A DNA stretch of 64,000 bases from Clostridia bacterium (GCA_017428525.1 JAFRQQ010000013.1:62001-126000), one strand, 5' to 3'; counted from the stretch's first letter, positions 1 through 11,931 are shown. The notes: a model not told the origin generated them from the sequence alone. Made by a program: numbers and translations.

Positions 1-387
1 ATGTCGAAAGACTCCTCCTTCGGCGCGGAATTTTACAGCGTCGGCAGCCTTGATGAGTTCGAGCCCGGCCCCGGGATCTCGCCGGACGGCAAGGTCAACG
101 GCGCGACGGCGCTCTTCCCGGATCAGACCTGGTATTTCAAGCATTGCCGCCATTCCCTGGCGCATCCCGATCTGGACGCGATGGCGGAAACGCTGCTCTA
201 TGCCGACGGGCAGGCCACCGTGGAGACGTTCGAGGCCTATCCGCAGTTTATGCGCTTTGACCGTCTGACCCGCACCATCGGCCCCGATGACGGCGTCGTT
301 ACCTCCCCGCTGACCTTCCTGCAGCGCGTGCAGGCATTCTTCCGCGACCTCTGGGCGCGTTTGATTGCCGTATTCCAGCCGCGCTGA
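1..387 (+). CDS. C-terminal part of an unrecognised protein (5'-truncated by window edge)
   Basis: An open frame runs from the first base to a TGA at 385-387. No ribosome site can be seen because the window begins here, so the ATG at position 1 may be an internal Met and the gene probably starts upstream. The 128 visible residues contain a DGKVN segment resembling the acid-residue region of lipase-type alpha/beta hydrolases. They end in an amphipathic or hydrophobic helix (LTFLQRVQAFFRDLWARLIA). The hydrolase idea is only a guess. The next gene starts 24 bp downstream on the same strand. Confidence 0.5.
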   Translation: MSKDSSFGAEFYSVGSLDEFEPGPGISPDGKVNGATALFPDQTWYFKHCRHSLAHPDLDAMAETLLYADGQATVETFEAYPQFMRFDRLTRTIGPDDGVVTSPLTFLQRVQAFFRDLWARLIAVFQPR

Positions 388-411
388 TTACTGTACACAG
401 AGGTGCCTGCA

Positions 412-1809
412 ATGAAAAAAGCGCTCTCGCTCCTGCTTCTGCTCGCGCTGCTGCTTTGCGCCGGGTGCGGCGACGAAAGCGATCGATCCGCGTGGAAGGT
501 GCCTGCGGACGCAGCGGCGGATCTGATGGAAATCTATCGGCGATGGGACGGCGACGTGCCGATCCTCCCCGCCGACTGGACGCCGTCCTATGATTCGTTT
601 GTGCTGTATGACGTCACCCTGCGCGGCGGCTTTGCCAGCGTGTGCGACCTGAACGGCGACGGCAAAGACGAGCTGCTGTTCGGCAAAAAGAATACCCGCA
701 CCGAAGATCCCCTCTCCCCTGTGGTGATCACTGCGGTTTTCACGATCCGCGGCGGCAAGCCGGTGTATCAGTTTCAATCCAGGCACGATGATTACTACAC
801 ACAGCGCGACGCAACCGGCTATTTTGAAAACGGCACGCTGCTGATTGCAGAGGTGGAGACGGACGACCCCGGCTGGCAAACGGAGGCGCAGCGCTATACC
901 TCTGCGCACAGCTTCTACCGGCTGGAGCACGGAGAGCTGCGCTGCAAGCTCACCGTTCATCCGTTTTCCGAAAACGGCGAAATGCGCTACGGCATTTACG
1001 AGTGGAAGACGGAAGGCTCCGGCGTGAAATTGAAAAAAGGATACGCCCTGTCCCGGGCGGAATACGATGCGCTCTACACAAAGTGGACCGGCGGCACGCC
1101 GATGCTGCAGCCGGCATGGCGTGAACTCCAGCAGGCGGCGCCTGCGCCGGGGACGACGGCCCGCACGGACGAGGAGCTTGCGGCGCAAAAAGCGCAGCAG
1201 GCAGAGGCGGCGCGAAAGGAACGGATCGAGCTGTATAAAAACGCAGCGGCCGGCGTCTATCCCGTTATCGAGTCTACAGACGATGTGGAAGAGTACCGCA
1301 GACTCGTGGCGCTGTACGATTTTGACGGCGACGGCGTCAAGGATCTGATCAACGGTTACCGGGAGAACGGCAAGGGCGTTTTGGTCGGCGGCGTCCACCT
1401 GGTGCGCGACGGTGTACCGGACCCCGCGCCGCGTATTACGCCTATCGACCCCGACGTGTTCATCGAGCAGACCGCACTCTATGCCAACGGCGTCCTCGCC
1501 GTCACCACCTATGCGATGGGCGACCCTACGTTGGCAAGTGAAGAATACTATCAGGTCGTTGACGGTCAGTTCTGCAAAATCGCCCAAATCACGTTAGACG
1601 CTGCGGAACTGACGCGGATCCACTATACCGAAATGTGCGCGCCCTTCGACCCCGACCACGACCCTTACACCTATCCTTTCGGTTCCTATTACGATGAAAA
1701 CGCGGTCGGCAGAGACCTCACGGCGGAGGAATACCGGACCGTCAAAGCCGAGCTCATCGGCGACGACCCGGTGGATCTGCAATGGCAGCTTGCGGATAGG
1801 CAAAGATGA
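412..1809 (+). CDS. Putative lipoprotein with Ca-binding-like DxDGD loops
   Basis: 465 residues. The ATG at 412 is preceded by AGAGG about 8 bp upstream; an in-frame GTG at 403 is too close to that site. The N-terminus has Lys-Lys, a Leu-rich core and a lipobox (LLCAGC, Cys at residue 20), so the protein is probably lipid-anchored outside the membrane. Two acidic glycine loops, DLNGDGKDELLFG (around residue 80) and DFDGDGVKDLING (around residue 304), look like EF-hand or FG-GAP/VCBS calcium-binding loops. A degenerate internal repeat (WDGDVPILPADW versus WTGGTPMLQPAW) suggests duplication. An Ala/Glu/Lys-rich linker lies around residues 255-280. I do not recognise a family; an extracellular binding or structural role is inferred. 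Confidence 0.75.
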   Translation: MKKALSLLLLLALLLCAGCGDESDRSAWKVPADAAADLMEIYRRWDGDVPILPADWTPSYDSFVLYDVTLRGGFASVCDLNGDGKDELLFGKKNTRTEDPLSPVVITAVFTIRGGKPVYQFQSRHDDYYTQRDATGYFENGTLLIAEVETDDPGWQTEAQRYTSAHSFYRLEHGELRCKLTVHPFSENGEMRYGIYEWKTEGSGVKLKKGYALSRAEYDALYTKWTGGTPMLQPAWRELQQAAPAPGTTARTDEELAAQKAQQAEAARKERIELYKNAAAGVYPVIESTDDVEEYRRLVALYDFDGDGVKDLINGYRENGKGVLVGGVHLVRDGVPDPAPRITPIDPDVFIEQTALYANGVLAVTTYAMGDPTLASEEYYQVVDGQFCKIAQITLDAAELTRIHYTEMCAPFDPDHDPYTYPFGSYYDENAVGRDLTAEEYRTVKAELIGDDPVDLQWQLADRQR

Positions 1810-1856
1810 TTCGAACACATTCGTTTTTTCAGGCAGATTTCCGGCAATGCTGCGTC

Positions 1857-2027
1857 ATCTGCCTTGACAATACGGCAAGTATTCTCTGCGGCAGCTTCCT
1901 TGCCTTGCGCAAAAATCTGCACTGAAAAAATGCGCAGCACCGCACGGCGCGGATGTTTTTCGTCAGGCAACGAAAAAGCGCAGGCAATACTTGCTGTATG
2001 AACGAGCATTTTGAGGCAGGATGGCGG
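1857..2027. repeat. ~170-bp imperfect palindromic intergenic element
   Basis: The gap 1810-2238 holds no convincing gene. It contains a long imperfect inverted repeat. ATACGGCAAGTATT (1870-1883) pairs with AATACTTGCTGTAT (1986-1999) with one wobble. Outside this, CATCTGCCT near 1857 pairs with AGGCAGGATG near 2014. Inside it, CTGCG near 1886 pairs with CGCAG near 1978, and TTGCCT with AGGCAA. Either strand could fold into a long bulged hairpin, as in MITE-like or dispersed palindromic elements. Short frames on either strand look like non-protein sequence. Confidence 0.5.
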
Positions 2028-2093
2028 AAAACACACCGCCGTGCGGCGTGATGGGTACGAATCATCTTTGCCTACGGAATAGTCCCTTTGACA

Positions 2094-2122
2094 AAAAAGC
2101 ACTGGCAGTGCCGGTGCTTTTT
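2094..2122. terminator. Rho-independent hairpin upstream of uvrB
   Basis: AAAAAGCAC and GTGCTTTTT flank a short GGCA/TGCC inner stem. The A-tract and T-tract would let it act in either direction. It separates the palindromic element from the uvrBA promoter. Confidence 0.65.
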
Positions 2123-2151
2123 GCTGTCCTGCAACTTTTTCGAAAAATTAT

Positions 2152-2165
2152 CAAACAAATGTTTG
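2152..2165. promoter_or_regulatory. LexA-like SOS box in the uvrBA promoter
   Basis: CAAAC-AAAT-GTTTG is a perfect 5-4-5 dyad overlapping the -35 region of the uvrB promoter. Gram-positive LexA boxes have the form CGAAC-N4-GTTCG, so this is a variant with A/T at the third and twelfth positions. Its position, and the fact that uvrBA is a classical SOS operon, support LexA control. Binding is inferred. Confidence 0.5.
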
Positions 2166-2191
2166 CTTTTTCCTGCAAACTATGTTATACT
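2163..2191 (+). promoter_or_regulatory. Sigma-A promoter of uvrB-uvrA
   Basis: -35 TTGCTT (2163-2168), 17-bp spacer, -10 TATACT (2186-2191) with an extended TG one base upstream. It overlaps the SOS-like dyad at its 5' end. Confidence 0.7.
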
Positions 2192-2238
2192 ATAGATATC
2201 GGCGCAGCGCGTCCGAAAAACACCGCTTGGAGTTGACC

Positions 2239-4200
<1,962 letters not shown>

Positions 4201-4205
4201 TACGC

Positions 4206-7034
<2,829 letters not shown>

Positions 7035-7093
7035 CTTGCGTTCCGGCGGATGACGCTGCCGCTGCGGGCGGCACCCGCACGCAATATACGACA

Positions 7094-7126
7094 AAAAATC
7101 GACGTGCAGCGCGCACGTCGATTTTT
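7094..7126. terminator. Bidirectional terminator after uvrA
   Basis: AAAAATCGACGTGC (7094-7107) and GCACGTCGATTTTT (7113-7126) form a perfect 14-bp stem with a 5-base loop and A/T tails on both sides. It ends the rightward uvrBA transcript and the leftward gene at 7178. Confidence 0.85.
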
Positions 7127-7177
7127 CTTTCTGTTCACTTTTTCAAAAAAAGCATTTCCGCCCGCCGGGCGCGGCGG

Positions 7178-7849
7178 TTACAGGCTGTAGACACCAGAGG
7201 GCAGCACCACATATTCGGCCAGCTCCGAGCGGAAGTATTTGGTCACCGGCTCCTTGAAGATCGCGTGATCGCCCACGCGGTAGTTATTCAGGTCGATCGT
7301 CTTGATCTTATAGGAATTCGCGTTGCAGACATAGAGCAGATCGTCATACACGGCGATGTCCGTCGGGTGGCGGAAGGTCTTGTCCTTCGGGCTGCCGATG
7401 CGAAATTCGATCCGCTTGTGCTTGATCGAATAATTGATCACGGCGTTCGCCTCGGGCACGGCAAACCAGAGATCCATGCCGTTGAGCGCCGGCGCGCAGG
7501 CCGGATGGCCGAGATAGCTCACCTGCGCGGAATCGATCGCCTCGCCGTAGCTGTTGAGCAGGCGGAGCTTGCCGTCCGGATAAGCGACGGCGGTGGTGCT
7601 CGCGGTGAGCGGAATGGCCCGGCAGGTGATGAAATTGCCCAGCGTGCGCGCGATCTCCGCGCCGCCCTCGCCGAATTTATATTTTATGTAGGAATTGACC
7701 GGGATCCGGTCAAAGATATCGATCTCCTGATTGTAGCAGTAAAACGCCGCGGCCTGCTCTGTTTCCCGCACCATTTCTCTGCAGGCGTAAACAAAGCCGC
7801 GTTCCACGGGAAAAATATCCAGAAGATCCGCAGAAAACAATCGTTGCAA
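7178..7849 (-). CDS. Unrecognised beta-propeller-like protein
   Basis: 223 residues from a TTG start at 7849, chosen because GGAGG lies 7 bp upstream. The frame continues further upstream, but that part lies in the structured RNA region and does not look like protein. The sequence has repeated strand-turn segments such as HPTDIAVYDDLLYVCNAN and DGKLRLLNSYGEA, as in NHL or WD-type propellers. There is no signal peptide or membrane span. The ribosome site begins about 10 bases after the T-run of the upstream RNA hairpin, so the gene could be read through from that RNA or regulated by it. Function unknown. Confidence 0.7.
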   Translation of the reverse strand: MQRLFSADLLDIFPVERGFVYACREMVRETEQAAAFYCYNQEIDIFDRIPVNSYIKYKFGEGGAEIARTLGNFITCRAIPLTASTTAVAYPDGKLRLLNSYGEAIDSAQVSYLGHPACAPALNGMDLWFAVPEANAVINYSIKHKRIEFRIGSPKDKTFRHPTDIAVYDDLLYVCNANSYKIKTIDLNNYRVGDHAIFKEPVTKYFRSELAEYVVLPSGVYSL

Positions 7850-7869
7850 AGTGTGGCCTCCATCGTTGA

Positions 7870-7998
7870 GAAAAAGCCCCGCCAAGCCGGTTGCAGTCAG
7901 CAGTAACCTGCATCTCAGCAGGTGGGTGCCTCCCAGCGGGTTCACGCTCCCTTCGTCCGCGCAGGGCGCGGGAGGTCTGCAATCCGCCGCCGGAGCCC
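7870..7998 (-). ncRNA. Structured RNA, 6S RNA-like candidate (or leader of the 7178-7849 gene)
   Basis: Read leftwards, this interval folds well. A closing stem pairs GCTCC (7996-7992) with GGGGC (7880-7876) and GG(A)TTGCAG (7985-7977) with CTGCAACC (7896-7889). Inside, CCTCCC (7975-7970) pairs with GGGAGG (7934-7929), or CCGCGC/GCGCGG form an alternative local hairpin. A hairpin ACCTGC/GCAGGT (7923-7906) sits on the 3' side. A closing stem, a large bulge carrying a 3'-side hairpin, then a terminal stem is the 6S RNA architecture. A five-T run follows. It is shorter than usual 6S (~180 nt), so a cis-acting leader is the main alternative. Confidence 0.45.
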
Positions 7999-8072
7999 GG
8001 CTCCCTATAATTACGTGTTGGGTTACATGAATGACTGCATTTATCGCACAAGGCAGGGTGTTTTCACTTGTA

Positions 8073-8372
8073 TTATTCTTCTTCCTCGAAGTCGAACAGC
8101 TCGGACAGGCGCTCTTCAAACGCCGCGCCGACCTCGGCGAATTCCTCATCGTCCTCGATCGGGCAAAGGTACGTCTCTCCCTTTTCCTCCTGCACCTTGA
8201 GGATGATCAGCTCGCTGTCCTCCTCGGTGATCTGATCCGGCGTTTCCGGGAGCGGGAGCAGCGCCACATAGCGGCCCTGATCGGTCTCGATGCGGTCCAG
8301 CTCCTCAAAAATGTGTTCCTTGCCCTCCTCGTCGATGATGCTGACGATATCGGGGGTGTATTCTTCGCTCAT
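8073..8372 (-). CDS. DUF1292 family protein
   Basis: 99 residues, very acidic (C-terminus DFEEEE). The pattern DIVSIIDEEGKEHIFEELDRIE, followed by YVALLPL and an acidic beta-rich middle, is that of DUF1292 (YrzB-like), small Firmicutes proteins of unknown role. The ATG at 8372 follows AAAGGA by about 7 bp. It has its own promoter (8410-8438), which diverges from the structured RNA promoter at 8517. No membrane or catalytic features are seen. Confidence 0.85.
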   Translation of the reverse strand: MSEEYTPDIVSIIDEEGKEHIFEELDRIETDQGRYVALLPLPETPDQITEEDSELIILKVQEEKGETYLCPIEDDEEFAEVGAAFEERLSELFDFEEEE

Positions 8373-8409
8373 AGTTTGAATCCTTTCGACGAATCAATGG
8401 GTCATCTTT

Positions 8410-8438
8410 ATTTTAACCCGAACCGCTGCGATAGTCAA
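8410..8438 (-). promoter_or_regulatory. Sigma-A promoter of the DUF1292 gene
   Basis: Leftward: -35 TTGACT (8438-8433), 17-bp spacer, -10 TAAAAT (8415-8410), giving a short leader before the ATG at 8372. Confidence 0.75.
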
Positions 8439-8516
8439 TAGAAAAATGAAAGGAAAGTATTTTTTATTCAAAATAACGAAATTCATAAAAAGTTTCAACT
8501 TTTTTGAAAAAAACTA

Positions 8517-8545
8517 TTGACAATCACGAAGAAGTGTGCTATTGT
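8517..8545 (+). promoter_or_regulatory. Promoter of the ~440-nt structured RNA
   Basis: -35 TTGACA (8517-8522, consensus), 17-bp spacer, -10 TATTGT (8540-8545). Expected transcription start near 8552. Confidence 0.75.
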
Positions 8546-8551
8546 ATAGGC

Positions 8552-8994
8552 GAGGAAAGGAAGTAAGGAGCAAAAAAGAAAAGCGATCCTTCCACTTCGA
8601 ATCGACGGAAATGAAAAACGGATCGCGGGAAAGGAACGAACTGTTCCAAGCTTCTCCTCTTGACCATAGATGCAAATCAAGGGTCAAAACGAGAAAAACA
8701 AAATATGGAAAGGCGGTGAGCTCCGATGTACACTTCAAATCATGAGCTCGCAGCCGTCAAAGCTCAGAAGCAATAAGAACGACGGAATCCAAAGGCTGAA
8801 TTCGGATGACGATCCAATAAATAAGCCTGCCGGACCGCAATCGTGCAGATTCAAATGCGAAAGAATGAGCGAAGCGGCTGCGAGCGCAGGCACAATTGAA
8901 TAAGAAATATTGTGGAAATGATTCCGCGAAAGGAACGGACACTTCCAATGTTCTGATTAGTCGAGCCCCCGTGAACCTCACACGGGGGCTTTTC
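8552..8994 (+). ncRNA. ~440-nt structured non-coding RNA, family not recognised
   Basis: The 766-bp gap 8373-9138 holds no plausible protein but has a consensus promoter and a strong terminator about 440 nt apart. Between them are many complementary blocks: GCGATCC (8583-8589) with GGATCGC (8620-8626); GGAAC/GTTCC (8633-8647); TTGACC (8660-8665) with GGTCAA (8682-8687); GAGCTC (near 8719) with GAGCTC (near 8744); GCCTGC (8825-8830) with GCAGGC (8886-8891); CCGC (8835-8838) with GCGG (8874-8877); CACAAT (8891-8896) with ATTGTG (8909-8914). Linkers are purine-rich and GC is lower than in neighbouring genes. Large ornate RNAs (ROOL, GOLLD) are families to test. tmRNA and RNase P signatures are absent. 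Confidence 0.65.
8964..8994 (+). terminator. Terminator of the structured RNA
   Basis: AGCCCCCGTG (8964-8973) pairs perfectly with CACGGGGGCT (8981-8990) around a 7-base loop, followed by TTT. Confidence 0.85.
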
Positions 8995-9082
8995 GTCGTC
9001 TTCTTTGGCGCGGGCCGGGTGGGCCGGGGCGGCCTCCCCTGCACCTGCGCTAAGGTGCGGCGCCGGTGCTCCGGTTGAAAAT

Positions 9083-9115
9083 GGCGCGTTGTAAAAATGA
9101 GAATTGCAGCGCGTC
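9083..9115 (-). terminator. Palindrome downstream of the hydrolase gene (repeat family copy 1)
   Basis: Leftward the sequence is GACGCGCTGCAA, a loop, then ACAACGCGCC followed by ATTTTC. It is a stem-loop just after the stop at 9139 and resembles the palindromes at 11858-11931 and 34803-34841. Confidence 0.5.
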
Positions 9116-9138
9116 TGAAAATCAGGTGTTGCTGCATC

Positions 9139-10056
9139 CTATCCGATTCTGTTTTTCATGATCTGAAACGCTCTTTTTGTTTCGGGAAAGAACGGAATCA
9201 GCTGAAAGTCGTGGAACATGCCGTCAAACATATGAAGCTCGGCGTCAACGCCGGCTTTTTTCATATGATCGAAAGCGAGTTCATTCGCACTTCTGTCCAT
9301 CTCAGCCTCGCCGCAGATTAAGGTGACCGGAGGAAAGCCTGTAAAATCAGCAAAGCTCGGAGACACATACGGACTGCTTCTGTCAAGCTCCTTTGCAAAA
9401 GCAGAGATGCGGTGCAGATAATCCCAGTTATCTTCTGCTTTTTTCCTTCTTGCGATTCCGCCGAAAGGGTCACGATGGCAATTCTCAACAACCGACTTGC
9501 CGGAATTTGTCATATCTCCCCAAAGCGAAAAACAAACGATCGCCGAGGGCAATTCCATCCCATGATCACGCATATAAAGCGTTGCGGCAAGCGCAAGATT
9601 TGCGCCTGCGCTGTCGCCGATCAAAACAATCTCTTTCGCCTCGATGCCTTGCCGCTGCATCTCCTGAAGCAATGCAACCGTATCTTCGATCTGCGCCGGA
9701 TATTTATATTCGGGGAACGTCCTGTAATCCAGATTATAAACCGTACAGTCATCAAGCGTTCTGCTGATCTTTTCAGCAAGGCGGCGGTAGAGATCAATCA
9801 GCCGCACCTTATAACTGCCGCCGTGCAGCAGCAGCGCAACCTTACTGTTGCCGTTCTGCTTCGGCGCGAGGATTTCATAATCCACACCGTTCAGATTGCA
9901 AACAGAATAATTGAAATCCTTTGACGGCTTATAATGTGATCTGTAATTCTTCGTTTTCTTTCCGGCGTTGTCGGACATCTCGGAATTGTTGATCAGCGGA
10001 GAGTGGAAGACGGCGCAGAGCAGGACGCTTACAGTCTTTCCGCTTAACGATTGCAT
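9139..10056 (-). CDS. Alpha/beta hydrolase, hormone-sensitive-lipase (fold-3) type
   Basis: 305 residues from the ATG at 10056, which has GGAG 8 bp upstream inside the end of the preceding kinase gene (13-bp overlap). Motifs of the HSL/acetyl-esterase family are clear: oxyanion-hole HGG (LLHGGSYK), nucleophile elbow GDSAGA, and late Asp (CGEAEMD) and His (FHDFQ) positions. The likely activity is hydrolysis of a short acyl ester; the substrate is unknown. It is the last gene of the AraC-kinase-hydrolase cassette. Base composition is clearly more AT-rich than in flanking genes. Confidence 0.85.
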   Translation of the reverse strand: MQSLSGKTVSVLLCAVFHSPLINNSEMSDNAGKKTKNYRSHYKPSKDFNYSVCNLNGVDYEILAPKQNGNSKVALLLHGGSYKVRLIDLYRRLAEKISRTLDDCTVYNLDYRTFPEYKYPAQIEDTVALLQEMQRQGIEAKEIVLIGDSAGANLALAATLYMRDHGMELPSAIVCFSLWGDMTNSGKSVVENCHRDPFGGIARRKKAEDNWDYLHRISAFAKELDRSSPYVSPSFADFTGFPPVTLICGEAEMDRSANELAFDHMKKAGVDAELHMFDGMFHDFQLIPFFPETKRAFQIMKNRIG

Positions 10057-11000
10057 TTGTCCAGCTCCCTGTTCATTCTCTTCACGAGCGGCATCAGAAT
10101 AAAATTGACCTTTGTGCCCGAAATGATATAGGCATAAATCTCGTGATAGAGCGCATAGAACGCCGTCTTGATGTCGCACTTTTCGGAGACGGGATACTTT
10201 GCTTTGTAGGTTTCATACAGGCCGAACCGGTCGCCCGTCAAATTGCGAAGCTGAAACAGCTCGTATTCTTTATCCGCCCACTTGCTTTCAAGCGGGTCAA
10301 TGATCGCAAGCGGCTTCAGGCGCTTGTCGCTCATGATGTTCATCACATTCAGATCGCCGTGGATCAGGCTTGCCGTTTCCACCTTGTCGCTGAAGATAAA
10401 ATCAAAAGCAGGCCAGGCGCGCTCCATCGTATCAATGACCTTCTTTTCAAGTTTGCCGCTGTTCGCAAGCTCCCTTGCGCAAGCAAGAATCTCGGAGGCA
10501 AACGGCCGGTAAAAATCAAGCCATTCATCAAAAACGGCATGACCGATCAAACCGAATTTCTCATTTGTCTGCGCATGCCAATGATGGATTGCTGTGGTAA
10601 TCTCATCGGCAAACCGCGCTTTAGTTTTTCTTGAATTCAGCAGCTTTGCAAAGTCTGTAAAACAATTTGTGCCGGGGACAAATTCCATACAGATGAAATC
10701 CATCGGGATTTCAGCGGTCGCGGGAAAGGTAAAATACACCTGCGGGATTTTGATCAGGCTGTCGGCGCCGAGCAGGGCGAGCTCGCTCGCTTCCCGCGCG
10801 CAGATCCCCTGTGTCCTGCACGCTTTCATGATCACGGTAAACGGCGCTTTGTCAATTTCGGCCTTATAAACAAAGCCGAAGGAGCCGCCGCCGAGATATC
10901 GGATGCTGTTGACATTTGCGTGATATGTAGTTTCAAGCACGGTTTTCGCAAAGCGCTGCGCCGCTTGCCTGCTGACCGGGCGGATTTCTTTTTGTTTCAT
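10044..11000 (-). CDS. APH/choline-kinase-family phosphotransferase
   Basis: 318 residues. The ATG at 11000 has AGG 6 bp upstream; the GTG at 11012 would overlap the araC stop. The aminoglycoside/choline phosphotransferase fold is shown by a Gly-rich loop (LGGGSFGFVYKA), a Lys in TVIMK, the Brenner-type catalytic motif HGDLNVMN, and a metal-binding IIDP. A small-molecule hydroxyl (aminoglycoside, macrolide, choline, thiamine or a sugar) is the likely substrate; which one cannot be told. Translationally coupled to the hydrolase downstream. Low GC like its neighbours, so probably transferred as a unit. Confidence 0.85.
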   Translation of the reverse strand: MKQKEIRPVSRQAAQRFAKTVLETTYHANVNSIRYLGGGSFGFVYKAEIDKAPFTVIMKACRTQGICAREASELALLGADSLIKIPQVYFTFPATAEIPMDFICMEFVPGTNCFTDFAKLLNSRKTKARFADEITTAIHHWHAQTNEKFGLIGHAVFDEWLDFYRPFASEILACARELANSGKLEKKVIDTMERAWPAFDFIFSDKVETASLIHGDLNVMNIMSDKRLKPLAIIDPLESKWADKEYELFQLRNLTGDRFGLYETYKAKYPVSEKCDIKTAFYALYHEIYAYIISGTKVNFILMPLVKRMNRELDKCNR

Positions 11001-11008
11001 GCTGAACC

Positions 11009-11719
11009 TCACTTTAACATCAACTTATACTCACTTGGCGTCATATGGTACTTTTTCTTAAAGACGGTAACAAAGTAGGAAGGAGAGGAAAACTTCAGTG
11101 TTTCGCATATTTCTTTATTGTTTCTTCCCTTTGCAATCAGCTCTTTTGAATGCTCCAGTTTTCTTGTTAAAATATAAGAGCTGAGGTTGTCGCCCATTTC
11201 ACGCTTAAAAATCTGCGACAGGTAATCGGGTGAAATCCCGCAGATTTCGGCAAGTGATTTAACCGATAATCTATCTTCAAGATGTTCATTGATATAGGAA
11301 ATACACTTTTTAATATGCGGTGACTGTTTGGGCTTTGATCTGTTTTCGCCGACCATTTTTGTAAGCGCAACAATATCGTAAGCAAGCGCTGTTAAAATGT
11401 CGTCTGCGGAATTCATTTGGTCAACCTTTGCAATCAATTTGTCTGAAAAATCATAGGCAGCTTTTTCGTTTAATCCTCCCTGAATTGCATATCTGGTTGC
11501 CAGCGTAATCGCACTCACGGCGAGATATCTGAATTGAGTGACAGGGTTTTCCGATATGTTTCCCGCGACAATCGTTGCATTCACCTTATCTATTTCAGCC
11601 ATCAGCCTTTCCAGATCGCCGAGCTGAACACAGGTAAAGATCTTTAATTCCGTATTATATCTTGTCTGCGGTAAATCATCGCTGACCGTTTTTATACTGA
11701 TTAACTCACCGATATTCAC
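11009..11719 (-). CDS. AraC-family transcriptional regulator
   Basis: 236 residues from a GTG. The C-terminal ~100 residues hold two helix-turn-helix motifs typical of AraC/XylS (SVKSLAEICGISPDYLSQIFKRE and the NKEICETLKFSSPSYFVTVFKK segment). The N-terminal ~130 residues are helical, with no cupin sugar-binding pattern, so the ligand is not evident. Its stop is 9 bp from the start of the kinase gene. It heads the three-gene operon behind its own promoter and probably controls it. Confidence 0.9.
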   Translation of the reverse strand: MNIGELISIKTVSDDLPQTRYNTELKIFTCVQLGDLERLMAEIDKVNATIVAGNISENPVTQFRYLAVSAITLATRYAIQGGLNEKAAYDFSDKLIAKVDQMNSADDILTALAYDIVALTKMVGENRSKPKQSPHIKKCISYINEHLEDRLSVKSLAEICGISPDYLSQIFKREMGDNLSSYILTRKLEHSKELIAKGRNNKEICETLKFSSPSYFVTVFKKKYHMTPSEYKLMLK

Positions 11720-11775
11720 GTTATCACCGCGTCCTTTAACAAATTATGGATTATGAATCAGGTTCTGTTGTTTTA

Positions 11776-11804
11776 AGTATAATACGATTATTCCATCAAT
11801 GCAA
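11776..11804 (-). promoter_or_regulatory. Promoter of the AraC-kinase-hydrolase operon
   Basis: Leftward -35 TTGCAT (11804-11799), 17-bp spacer, -10 TATACT (11781-11776). Confidence 0.65.
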
Positions 11805-11857
11805 CTTTCTGCAAAAAACAATATAAGAAATCCACAATGATGAAAGAAAAATGAAAC

Positions 11858-11931
11858 GCATCGTGAAACCGCGCAGAAAGGACGCGTTGCAGAATGACAC
11901 TTGCAGCGCGCCCTTTGGTTTCACACGATGC
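11858..11931 (-). terminator. Long palindromic terminator overlapping the trxA stop (repeat family copy 2)
   Basis: Outer arms GCATCGTGAAACC (11858-11870) and GGTTTCACACGATGC (11917-11931) enclose an inner palindrome GACGCGTTGCA / TTGCAGCGCGCC (11881-11912). The right arm contains the last codons and TGA of trxA. T-rich sequence follows leftwards. It probably ends the ftr-trxA transcript. Confidence 0.7.

Noticed and set aside
8552..8994. tmRNA or RNase P RNA
   Set aside because: No tRNA-like ends or tag frame; no RNase P core such as GAGGAAAGTCC.
8757..9137. A 126-codon minus-strand frame covering the large RNA
   Set aside because: Arg/Pro/Phe-rich composition, no ribosome site, and it runs through the terminator hairpin.
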